21,276 bases of DNA, from contig JAKLQT010000044.1 in NCBI GenBank assembly GCA_022013205.1, positions 1 to 21,276 of the forward strand, written 5' to 3'. Origin of the DNA: Candidatus Omnitrophota bacterium (GTDB lineage Bacteria > Omnitrophota > Gorgyraeia > B26-G9). The translations under genes were made by a program, and so were the position numbers. The notes under the pieces were generated by a model that worked only from the letters and a program-made list of their open reading frames with translations, had not been told where the DNA came from and ran no database searches. Positions 7,911 to 14,726 of this stretch are shown here, in pieces. Positions within the stretch are counted from its first letter, which is position 1. Each line of letters opens with the position of its first letter.

Positions 7911-8927
7911 ATGTCGAAAGGATTAACTTACAAACAAGCAGGCGTAGATATTGAAGAGGCAAATAAGTTTGTTAAGGATATCCAGAGCCTTGTAAAAAAA
8001 ACAAAAAGGCCGGGAGTACTTAATAATATCGGTGGTTTTGGCGGCTGCTTTGAATTAAAAAAAGCTCAGTATAAGAATCCTGTGCTTGTTTCCAGTGCCG
8101 ACGGTGTTGGTACAAAGATTAAGATAGCTATGATTGCCGGTAAGCATGATACCGTGGGTATTGACCTTGTGGCCATGAATGCTAACGATATTTTGGCTAT
8201 GGGAGCTGAGCCTTTGTTTTTCCTTGATTATATTGCCGCGGGAAAGTTAAGCCGAAAAAAAATGGTGGATATTGTCCGGGGTGTTTCCAGGGGATGTTCT
8301 GCTTGCGGATGCGCCCTTATCGGCGGAGAAACCGCGGAAATGCCGGCAATTTATAAAAAAGATGAATATGATCTGGCTGGATTTTGTGTCGGTGTTGTGG
8401 AAAAAAACAAGATTATTACGGGTTCTGGAATTAGATCTAAGGATGTACTGCTGGGGTTGGCTTCAAGTGGTTTGCATTCAAATGGATTTTCTCTGGTGCA
8501 TAAGGTTTTCACGAGCAGCCAGATAAAAAGAAAAGCAAAGGAACTGCTGATCCCGACAAAGATTTATGTAAAAGAAGTGCTTTCAGTTTTAAGGCACTTT
8601 GATGTGCGCGGTATCGCGCATATTACAGGCGGAGCGTTTTATGAAAAATTAATGAAAATTTTCCCTAAAGGTTCATCTGTTGTGATTAAAAAGGGAAGCT
8701 GGCCGGTACCGGCAATATTTAGAACTATCCAAGAAAGAGCTGATATAAAAGAATCAGAAATGTACCGCACATTTAATATGGGTATCGGGATGGTGCTTGT
8801 AACAAGCCAGGAACAGGCCAGGAAGATTCAGAGCCATTTAAGCCGTTTAAAACTCAAGTCCTGGATTATTGGAGAGGTTTCCATATCTGGAGTCTGCTCA
8901 AATATTAAATTTACAAAAGAGGATTAA
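7911..8927 (+). CDS. purM: AIR synthase (FGAM cyclo-ligase)
   Basis: It closes the imidazole ring, turning FGAM plus ATP into AIR (step 5), and acts directly after the PurLQ product. Family motifs occur in order: SSADGVGTK, AMNANDILAMGAEP, the GGETAEMP loop, LASSGLHSNGFSLV and HITGGAF. Length of 338 aa is normal for the family. The ATG at 7911 has GGAGG at 7902-7906. It opens the second operon; purD starts one base after its stop. Nothing looks damaged. Call is secure. Confidence 0.97.
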   Translation: MSKGLTYKQAGVDIEEANKFVKDIQSLVKKTKRPGVLNNIGGFGGCFELKKAQYKNPVLVSSADGVGTKIKIAMIAGKHDTVGIDLVAMNANDILAMGAEPLFFLDYIAAGKLSRKKMVDIVRGVSRGCSACGCALIGGETAEMPAIYKKDEYDLAGFCVGVVEKNKIITGSGIRSKDVLLGLASSGLHSNGFSLVHKVFTSSQIKRKAKELLIPTKIYVKEVLSVLRHFDVRGIAHITGGAFYEKLMKIFPKGSSVVIKKGSWPVPAIFRTIQERADIKESEMYRTFNMGIGMVLVTSQEQARKIQSHLSRLKLKSWIIGEVSISGVCSNIKFTKED

Positions 8928-8928
8928 T

Positions 8929-10203
8929 ATGAAAATTCTGGTCGTAGGCTCAGGGGGACGTGAACATGCCCTGGTGTGGAAAATCGCTCAGTCTCCGCTG
9001 GCGGAAAAAATCTATTGCGCCCCGGGCAATGGAGGTATTGAAGATATTGCCCAGTGCCTTGATATAGCAGCAGATGATATCAATGCTTTGCTTGATTTTG
9101 CCAGCCGGGAAAAAATTGATCTTACGGTGGTTGGCCCGGAAGCACCTCTTGCTGAGGGTATTGTTGATCTGTTTAAGAGTAAAGGCTTGAAAATATTCGG
9201 CCCAAGTAAACTTGCCAGCCGTTTGGAATCGAGCAAGGTATTCGCGAAGCATATAATGAAAAAATATAATATTCCCACCGCGGGTTTTGAAGAATTTACG
9301 ACTGTAGAAAGCGCGCTCAGGTTTGTGAAAGATGCGGGGAGGCCTTTAGTAATAAAGGCAGACGGCCTATGCGCGGGTAAAGGGGTTTTTGTATGCGCGA
9401 CGATTGAGGGACAGGAGCAGGCGATAAACTCTATATTAAAGGATAAGACTTTCGGCGATTGCGGCAGCAGGATCATTATTGAAGAATGTCTCCTCGGCCA
9501 GGAGGCCTCAATTATTGTCATTAGTGATGGAGATAATGTAATAACTATGGCCTCTTCGCAAGACCATAAGCGTGCATTTGACGGCGATTTGGGGCCTAAT
9601 ACCGGAGGCATGGGTGCTTATTCTCCCGCGCCAGTGGTTACATCAGAGGTTTTAAAATTCATACAGGAAAAAATAATAATCCCTGCAGTAAAGGGGATGA
9701 ACTCTGAGGGGACTCCTTTTAGCGGGGTTTTATACGCGGGAGTTATGATAACTAAAGACGGGCCTAAGGTGCTGGAATTTAATGTGCGTTTCGGAGACCC
9801 TGAAACACAGGCGATCCTGCCCAGGCTAAAAAGTGATCTGCTTGAAGTGATCTTGAAATCAGTTGATAAGAAATTAGAAGGGCATACTCTGGAGTGGGAT
9901 GCAAGAGACTGTGTTTGCGTAGTTGCAGCCTCAGGAGGGTATCCTGGTGAATACGAAAAGGGAAAAATCATCAAAGGCTTAACTGATGTTGCTTGGCCTG
10001 AACAGGGGATGGTGTTTCATGCCGGGACAAAAAAGCAGGAGGGTCAAATTTTAACCAGCGGGGGAAGGGTGCTTGGGGTAACTTCAATGGGAAATGATAT
10101 AAAATCAGCGATCGATAACGCCTACGCGGCACTTGATAAGATAAGCTTTGAGGGTATGTTTTTCCGCGGTGATATCGGCAAAAAAGCCTTGCGAAAAGGT
10201 TAG
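8929..10203 (+). CDS. purD: Phosphoribosylamine-glycine ligase (GAR synthetase)
   Basis: This ATP-grasp enzyme joins phosphoribosylamine, glycine and ATP to give GAR (step 2). The start is taken at 8929 because the family begins with a short M-K-I-L-V-V-G-S-G-G-R-E-H-A-L stretch. An upstream in-frame ATG at 8869 would add 20 unrelated residues translated from within purM. The chosen ATG lies one base after the purM stop, with AGAGGA inside the purM end as ribosome site. Later motifs include VVGPEAPLAEG, IKADGLCAGKGV, the PNTGGMGAYSPAP loop and EFNVRFGDPETQ. Length is 424 aa, as expected. Glycine for it can come from the glyA product in the same operon. Confidence 0.97.
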   Translation: MKILVVGSGGREHALVWKIAQSPLAEKIYCAPGNGGIEDIAQCLDIAADDINALLDFASREKIDLTVVGPEAPLAEGIVDLFKSKGLKIFGPSKLASRLESSKVFAKHIMKKYNIPTAGFEEFTTVESALRFVKDAGRPLVIKADGLCAGKGVFVCATIEGQEQAINSILKDKTFGDCGSRIIIEECLLGQEASIIVISDGDNVITMASSQDHKRAFDGDLGPNTGGMGAYSPAPVVTSEVLKFIQEKIIIPAVKGMNSEGTPFSGVLYAGVMITKDGPKVLEFNVRFGDPETQAILPRLKSDLLEVILKSVDKKLEGHTLEWDARDCVCVVAASGGYPGEYEKGKIIKGLTDVAWPEQGMVFHAGTKKQEGQILTSGGRVLGVTSMGNDIKSAIDNAYAALDKISFEGMFFRGDIGKKALRKG

Positions 10204-10223
10204 AGGGGAGGCGATTAGAAACT

Positions 10224-10718
10224 ATGGGTAAGAAGATAAAAGTCGCGATAATGATGGGAAGCAAATCTGATTTGGACACGGTTCTGGAAACAATAAAGGT
10301 ATTAAAAGAGCTCAATGTATCTCATGAAGTAAAGGTTCTTTCCGCGCACCGTACGCCAAAGGATGTTGTGCTCTATGTAGAGCAGCTTTCTAAGAGTGGT
10401 ACTCAGGTTATAATCGCCGCGGCCGGTATGTCGGCTGCGTTGGCCGGAACGGTTGCCGCGCATACTATTTTACCGGTTATCGGCATCCCTATAGAAACCA
10501 AAACACTCAGAGGGCTTGACAGCCTGCTTTCAACTGTTCAGATGCCAAAAGGCATTCCTGTTGCCTGTATGTCTATCGGAAAGCATGGGGCGCAGAACGC
10601 GGCGATTTTTGCGTGTCAGATCCTGGCATTGCAGGATGATAAGCTGCTTAAAAAAATGCTTAAATTTAAAGAGAAAATGGCCAAGGAAATAAGGAAAATA
10701 AAGATCTGTCAAACATGA
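10224..10718 (+). CDS. purE: PurE-type AIR carboxylase / N5-CAIR mutase
   Basis: PurE makes CAIR in step 6, either from N5-CAIR (class I, needs PurK) or from AIR and CO2 (class II). GSKSD (phosphate binding) and SAHRTP with the catalytic His are present, as are DSLLSTVQMP.GIPVA and the NAA helix. The usual class I segment GGAAHLPG reads GMSAALAG here, so its histidine is replaced. No purK is in this window, which leaves the class open. Length 164 aa is normal. GGGGAGG at 10206-10211 is rather far (about 12 nt) from the ATG. The stop overlaps the start of the next gene (ATGA), so the two are translationally coupled. Confidence 0.93.
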   Translation: MGKKIKVAIMMGSKSDLDTVLETIKVLKELNVSHEVKVLSAHRTPKDVVLYVEQLSKSGTQVIIAAAGMSAALAGTVAAHTILPVIGIPIETKTLRGLDSLLSTVQMPKGIPVACMSIGKHGAQNAAIFACQILALQDDKLLKKMLKFKEKMAKEIRKIKICQT

Positions 10719-11770
10719 AACATACAAAGATATTTAAGATCAGCAGTGAAAATCCCGATAAGGATAAGATAAAAGAGGCGGCATTAATAATAAAAGCAGG
10801 CGGGCTGGTTGCTTTTCCTACAGAGACGGTTTACGGATTGGCAGCTTTGCCTTATGATATAGCTGTTGAGAAATTGCGTTATATAAAAAACAGATATGAG
10901 GTAAAACAATTTTCTTTTTGTATCCACAGTATTGAACAGGCCGAGCAGCTCACAGGCTATATCTCACCATTTGTTTATAAGCTCATGAACAAGTTCTGGC
11001 CGGGGCCGCTGACATTGGTCTTAGATACCCGGCAGGGAGAAACCGTGGGATTGAGAATCCCGGATCATCCGGTCGCCCTGCTATTGTTAAAAGAAATCGG
11101 CGAGCCTGTTTTTGCTCCATCTGCCAATTTTGCAGGGGGAAGAGCCCCGGTTAACGCGCAAGAGGTATTAAAAGCTTTGGATAAGAAAATTGATGCTTTG
11201 ATTGATTCAGGAGAGTCAAAATTAAAGTTATCTTCTACGGTGTGCAAGGTTAGCGATGATAGTTTTGAGATAATCAGACAGGGTACGATAACTCAGGGGA
11301 TGATAGCTCAGGTTTTAAAAACAAAAGAAGTCCTTTTTGTCTGCACGGGAAATAGCTGCCGCAGCGCGATGGCTGAGGGGCTGATGAAAAAAATAGTCGA
11401 AGATTCTAAAAATATACATATCAGCTCAGCCGGGGTGGCAGCATATGAGGGGATGCCGGCATCAAATGAAGCTATTTTTGTTATGCGAAAATCAGGCGTG
11501 GATATATCCGAGCATAAAGCAAGGAGAGTAACTGATGAGATGCTCAAGCAGGCGGATTTTATCCTGGTTATGGAGCAGGGGCATAAACAATATATCTTGA
11601 AGAAAAGAATAGAATTAACTAAAAAGGTTTTTCTTTTAAAAGAGTTTGCCGAGGATCAGCCCGGAGAGTTATCAATTCAGGATCCGATAGGCATGAGTAT
11701 TGGTTTTTATGAAAAGGTGGCCGGTGAATTGCGAAAATCAATAGAAGGGCTGGTGGGAAAAATAAAGTGA
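10715..11770 (+). CDS. TsaC/Sua5 threonylcarbamoyl-AMP synthase fused to LMW phosphatase
   Basis: Residues 1-200 are a YrdC/TsaC domain that would make threonylcarbamoyl-AMP for the t6A37 modification of ANN-decoding tRNAs. Motifs are FPTETVYGLAAL, KNR (nucleotide-binding basic pair), WPGPLTLVL, GLRIPDHP, PSANFAGG and STVCKV...IIRQGTI. From about 205 a low-molecular-weight phosphatase follows, with the P-loop CTGNSCRS (Cys210, Arg216, a CX5R loop) and the general-acid DP near the C terminus (QDPIGMS). The P-loop resembles the CTGNTCRS of Bacillus YwlE, a protein-arginine phosphatase, more than the CxGNICRS of tyrosine phosphatases. No McsB kinase is present here. In Bacillus ywlC, ywlE, rpiB and glyA lie close together; here the first two are one protein and rpiB follows with overlap. 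Domain calls are firm; substrate of the phosphatase half is inferred. Confidence 0.92.
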   Translation: MKHTKIFKISSENPDKDKIKEAALIIKAGGLVAFPTETVYGLAALPYDIAVEKLRYIKNRYEVKQFSFCIHSIEQAEQLTGYISPFVYKLMNKFWPGPLTLVLDTRQGETVGLRIPDHPVALLLLKEIGEPVFAPSANFAGGRAPVNAQEVLKALDKKIDALIDSGESKLKLSSTVCKVSDDSFEIIRQGTITQGMIAQVLKTKEVLFVCTGNSCRSAMAEGLMKKIVEDSKNIHISSAGVAAYEGMPASNEAIFVMRKSGVDISEHKARRVTDEMLKQADFILVMEQGHKQYILKKRIELTKKVFLLKEFAEDQPGELSIQDPIGMSIGFYEKVAGELRKSIEGLVGKIK

Positions 11771-12195
11771 AAATAGCTATTGGAAGTGATCACAGGGGGA
11801 TTAATCTTAAAAAGGCTTTGATTTTATATCTTCAGAAAAACGGACATCAGGTTGAAGATTTTGGCACTTATAGCCCGGAATCCTGTGACTATCCTCAAAT
11901 CGCTTTAAAAGTCGGGCGCACGGTAGCGAAAAAAAAAGTGGAAAGAGGAATCCTTATCTGCGGCAGCGGGCTGGGTATGACCATGGCAGCCGGTACGGTA
12001 AAAGGAGTAAGAGCGGCAAACTGCCTTAACCTTTCACTCGCGCGGTTTTCACGTGAGCATAATGACGCGAATGTATTGGTTCTCGGGGCAATGTATGTTG
12101 GGCAGAATTTGGCTAAAAGGATAGCAGGTGAATGGTTAAAAACCCCTTTTTCAGGCAAAAGGCATCTACGCAGAATTAAGATGTTTTCTAAATGA
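11767..12195 (+). CDS. rpiB: Ribose-5-phosphate isomerase B
   Basis: It interconverts ribulose-5-phosphate and ribose-5-phosphate, supplying ribose phosphate for PRPP. The start is GTG at 11767, overlapping the stop of the preceding fusion gene (GTGA). Features are GSDHRG at the N terminus, the catalytic cysteine in ILICGSGLGM, and the ring-opening histidine in SREHNDANVLVLG. Length 142 aa is normal for RpiB. The related sugar isomerases LacA/LacB share the fold, but the setting next to purine genes and glyA favours RpiB. A short GC hairpin separates it from glyA. Confidence 0.94.
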   Translation: MKIAIGSDHRGINLKKALILYLQKNGHQVEDFGTYSPESCDYPQIALKVGRTVAKKKVERGILICGSGLGMTMAAGTVKGVRAANCLNLSLARFSREHNDANVLVLGAMYVGQNLAKRIAGEWLKTPFSGKRHLRRIKMFSK

Positions 12196-12216
12196 TCCCG
12201 CCGCACTTCGGCGGGA
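12196..12216. repeat. GC-rich hairpin between rpiB and glyA
   Basis: TCCCGCCG (12196-12203), loop CACTT, CGGCGGGA (12209-12216): a perfect 8-bp stem starting one base after the rpiB stop. No U-run follows, and glyA has its own strong ribosome site 18 bp later, so it is more likely an mRNA-stability or processing hairpin, or a dispersed palindrome, than a full terminator. Confidence 0.6.
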
Positions 12217-12250
12217 GAATTTATCTAATCATTGAGGAGGAAAATAATAG

Positions 12251-13489
12251 ATGAGTGAGTTAAAAAAAACAGATATCGCGATATATAACGCAATTGGAAA
12301 AGAATTAAAAAGACAGAGAGAACACATAGAATTAATTGCCAGTGAGAACTTTACCTCACGCGCGGTTATGGAGGCGCAGAGTTCTGTGCTTACCAATAAA
12401 TATGCGGAAGGATATCCGGGAGCCCGCTGGTACGGAGGCTGTGAGTATGTTGACATTGCCGAACAATTAGCGATTGACAGGGCAAAGAAAATATTCCAGG
12501 CCGAGCACGCGAATGTTCAGCCGCATTCAGGGGCTCAGGCCAATATGGCGGTGTTTATGAGCTGCCTTAAAGCAGGGGATAAAGTCCTGGCCTTGGATCT
12601 TGCTTGCGGAGGACATCTGTCTCACGGGCATCCTAAGAATTTTTCCGGTTTGTTTTATGATGTGAAATCTTACCAGGTTAATCGCAAGACCGAACGGCTT
12701 GATTATGATGAAATTTCCTCTTTAGCAAAAAAACACAAACCCCGGCTTATTATTGCCGGTGCTTCTGCTTATCCGAGATTTATCGATTTTAAAAAATTCC
12801 GCAAAATTTGCGATAGCGTCGGAGCGTATCTGATGGTTGATATGGCGCATATTGCCGGGCTAATTGCCGCGGGTGTTCATCCGTCTCCTGTGCCTTATGC
12901 TGAGTTTGTAACAACTACAACGCACAAAACACTACGCGGGCCCAGAGGAGGTTTGATACTTTGCCGTAAGGAATTTGCCAAGAGTGTTGATTTGAATGTT
13001 TTTCCCGGTATCCAGGGTGGGCCGCTTATGCATGTTATTGCTGCTAAGGCAGTGGCTTTGAAAGAAGCGTTAACCCCAGGGTTCAAAAAGTACCAGATAC
13101 AAGTGGCTAAAAACGCAAAAGTCCTGGCCGAGGCCTTAAAAAAAAGAGGATTCCGTATTGTTGCCGGAGGCACGGATACGCATTTAATGCTCGTCGACTT
13201 AACAAACAGAGATATTACAGGCAAAGAAGCGCAAATAGCTTTAGGCAATGTGTTTGTTACGATTAATAAAAATCTTATTCCTTTTGATAAAAAATCGCCG
13301 TTTTTGACCAGCGGTATAAGATTGGGTACTCCGGCTGTGACCACAAGAGGGATGAAGGAAAGGCAAATGAATGTTATTGCTGAAATTATTGATCAAATTC
13401 TACAAAAAGGCCGGACTATTACAAGGAAAAAACAGAGTGAAATTAAAGCTAAGGTGCGGCTTTTAACGCGAAAGTTTCCTTTATATTAA
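12251..13489 (+). CDS. glyA: Serine hydroxymethyltransferase
   Basis: This PLP enzyme converts serine and tetrahydrofolate to glycine and 5,10-methylene-THF. Both products feed purine synthesis, and the latter also feeds thymidylate synthesis. Visible signatures are SENFTS near the N terminus, EGYPGARWYGGCE, QPHSGAQAN, the cofactor aspartate region MVDMAHIAGL, and TTTHKTLRGPRGG, in which Lys226 should form the Schiff base. Length 412 aa matches bacterial GlyA. The ATG at 12251 has GAGGAGG at 12234-12240. It closes the purM operon. All catalytic motifs are intact. Confidence 0.97.
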   Translation: MSELKKTDIAIYNAIGKELKRQREHIELIASENFTSRAVMEAQSSVLTNKYAEGYPGARWYGGCEYVDIAEQLAIDRAKKIFQAEHANVQPHSGAQANMAVFMSCLKAGDKVLALDLACGGHLSHGHPKNFSGLFYDVKSYQVNRKTERLDYDEISSLAKKHKPRLIIAGASAYPRFIDFKKFRKICDSVGAYLMVDMAHIAGLIAAGVHPSPVPYAEFVTTTTHKTLRGPRGGLILCRKEFAKSVDLNVFPGIQGGPLMHVIAAKAVALKEALTPGFKKYQIQVAKNAKVLAEALKKRGFRIVAGGTDTHLMLVDLTNRDITGKEAQIALGNVFVTINKNLIPFDKKSPFLTSGIRLGTPAVTTRGMKERQMNVIAEIIDQILQKGRTITRKKQSEIKAKVRLLTRKFPLY

Positions 13490-13557
13490 AAGAAGGTTAC
13501 AAGAGGTTAATAATGATTACAATGATCAAAATTTTTATTCTGGTTTAAAGGGGAACT

Positions 13558-13580
13558 AATAGTAAACGTTTGTAACTATT
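13558..13580. promoter_or_regulatory. Small dyad upstream of the deaminase gene
   Basis: AATAGT (13558-13563) and ACTATT (13575-13580) are perfect inverted arms around AAACGTTT, itself palindromic. It sits 22 bp before the first possible start of the dCMP deaminase gene. This could be an operator for a dimeric regulator, but there is only one copy and no recognisable family match. Confidence 0.25.
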
Positions 13581-13601
13581 CGCAGTCAATCTGTCACGGG
13601 A

Positions 13602-14090
13602 ATGTATATTATTATGGGCAAAAAAACACTAAGCAGGAAAATTAGAAGGCCAAGCTGGGATAAATATTTTTTGAGCATAGCTAAATTAGTTGCGGAACGT
13701 TCAACTTGTTTGCGCCGGCATGTGGGAGCGGTAATAGTAAAAGATAAAAGGATTTTGACTACCGGATACAATGGGGCTCCCTCTGGCTTGGATCACTGTG
13801 ATAAAACCGGGTGTTTGCGTGAGAAACTTAATGTTCCCTCAGGACAAAGGCATGAACTTTGCCGGGCATTGCACGCGGAAATGAACGCAATACTGCAGGC
13901 AGCACAGTATGGTATAAGCCTTAATGAGAGTATAATTTATTGCACTAACCATCCGTGTATTATCTGCGCGAAAATGATCATAAATGCCGGGATAAAACGG
14001 ATTGTAGTCCTTTCCAGCTATCCGGATGAATTCGCCAAGGAATTTTTAAAAGAAGCTGATATAGAGGTAGTTGCAGCCGAAAACAAATGA
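13602..14090 (+). CDS. dCMP deaminase (ComEB-like)
   Basis: It is a zinc-dependent cytidine/deoxycytidylate deaminase-family protein, probably converting dCMP to dUMP for thymidylate synthesis. The sequence begins with the typical RPSWDKYFLSIAKLVAERSTC region. Zinc and catalysis are given by HAEMNA (His and Glu) and the PCIICAK segment (two Cys). Two starts are possible: ATG 13602 (162 aa) and ATG 13614 (158 aa, MGKKT...). The only ribosome-like site (ACGGG, 13596-13600) is too close for the first and rather far for the second, so the start is uncertain. It lies between glyA and the nrd genes, which suits a dNTP role. A ComEB competence role is only a name carried by homologues. Confidence 0.9.
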   Translation: MYIIMGKKTLSRKIRRPSWDKYFLSIAKLVAERSTCLRRHVGAVIVKDKRILTTGYNGAPSGLDHCDKTGCLREKLNVPSGQRHELCRALHAEMNAILQAAQYGISLNESIIYCTNHPCIICAKMIINAGIKRIVVLSSYPDEFAKEFLKEADIEVVAAENK

Positions 14091-14170
14091 TATATTAAGC
14101 TTTTGCGCGAATCAAAGAAAAAAGCTATCAATAACTCGGTAAAAGTCCTAATTTTGATTAAAATTAATCA

Positions 14171-14199
14171 TTGACATTATACTATATATGGTGTATTAT
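14171..14199 (+). promoter_or_regulatory. Sigma-70-type promoter of the nrd operon
   Basis: TTGACA (14171-14176), a 17-bp spacer and TATTAT (14194-14199). The spacer is occupied by NrdR box 1, so repressor binding would block RNA polymerase. A start point near 14206 gives a leader of about 55 nt before nrdR. Confidence 0.8.
14179..14194 (+). promoter_or_regulatory. NrdR box 1
   Basis: ATACTATATATGGTGT agrees with the NrdR-box consensus acaCwAtATaTwGtgt at 14 of 16 positions. It fills the promoter spacer and touches the -10 hexamer. Confidence 0.75.
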
Positions 14200-14209
14200 G
14201 ATTTTGCAG

Positions 14210-14225
14210 ATACAATATAGTGTGC
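14210..14225 (+). promoter_or_regulatory. NrdR box 2
   Basis: ATACAATATAGTGTGC matches the NrdR-box consensus at 13 of 16 positions. It begins exactly 31 bp after box 1, the three-helical-turn spacing usual for paired NrdR boxes, and lies just after the predicted start point. Confidence 0.72.
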
Positions 14226-14261
14226 ATATATTAATTCTAAGCTAAGCAGGAGAAAACATAT

Positions 14262-14723
14262 ATGAAATGTCCTTTTTGTGCTAATATCGAAGATAAAGTA
14301 GTAGATTCAAGAACTTCCACAGAAGGAGATACTATTCGCAGGCGCCGCGAGTGTTTGAAATGCCAGCGCAGATTTACTACATATGAGTATATTGAAAAAA
14401 CAACGCTGATGATTATTAAAAAAGACGGACGCCGCGAACCGTTTGACCGAAATAAAATCCTGTCGGGATTTTTGCGGGCATGTGAAAAACGTCCGGTAAG
14501 TATGGAGACAATAGAAGAGGTTGTCGATTCTATTGAAAGATCATTGCAGAAAAATTATGACAAGGAGGTGGTAAGTTCAGATATAGGAGAACTTGTTATG
14601 AATCGCTTGCACGGTATTGATGAGGTTGCTTATGTAAGATTTGCTTCTGTTTACCGGCAATTCAAGGATATAAATCAGTTTTTAGGAGAGTTAAAGGATT
14701 TGTTGAATAAGAGGAAGGAGTAG
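14262..14723 (+). CDS. nrdR: NrdR ribonucleotide-reductase repressor
   Basis: NrdR senses ATP and dATP through an ATP-cone and represses nrd promoters. The N-terminal zinc ribbon has Cys3, Cys6, Cys31 and Cys34, with the DNA-contacting RRRREC segment between the pairs. The ATP-cone covers about 48-138, beginning near IIKKDGRREPFDRNKI. Length 153 aa is standard. The ATG at 14262 has AGGAG at 14248-14252. It is the first gene after the two NrdR boxes and lies 3 bp before nrdD, so it should repress its own operon. Assignment is secure. Confidence 0.97.
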   Translation: MKCPFCANIEDKVVDSRTSTEGDTIRRRRECLKCQRRFTTYEYIEKTTLMIIKKDGRREPFDRNKILSGFLRACEKRPVSMETIEEVVDSIERSLQKNYDKEVVSSDIGELVMNRLHGIDEVAYVRFASVYRQFKDINQFLGELKDLLNKRKE

Positions 14724-14726
14724 GAG

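Noticed and set aside
8869..8928. Longer purD start at 8869
   Set aside because: The 20 added residues are read from inside purM and do not resemble the PurD N terminus; ATG 8929 fits the family exactly.
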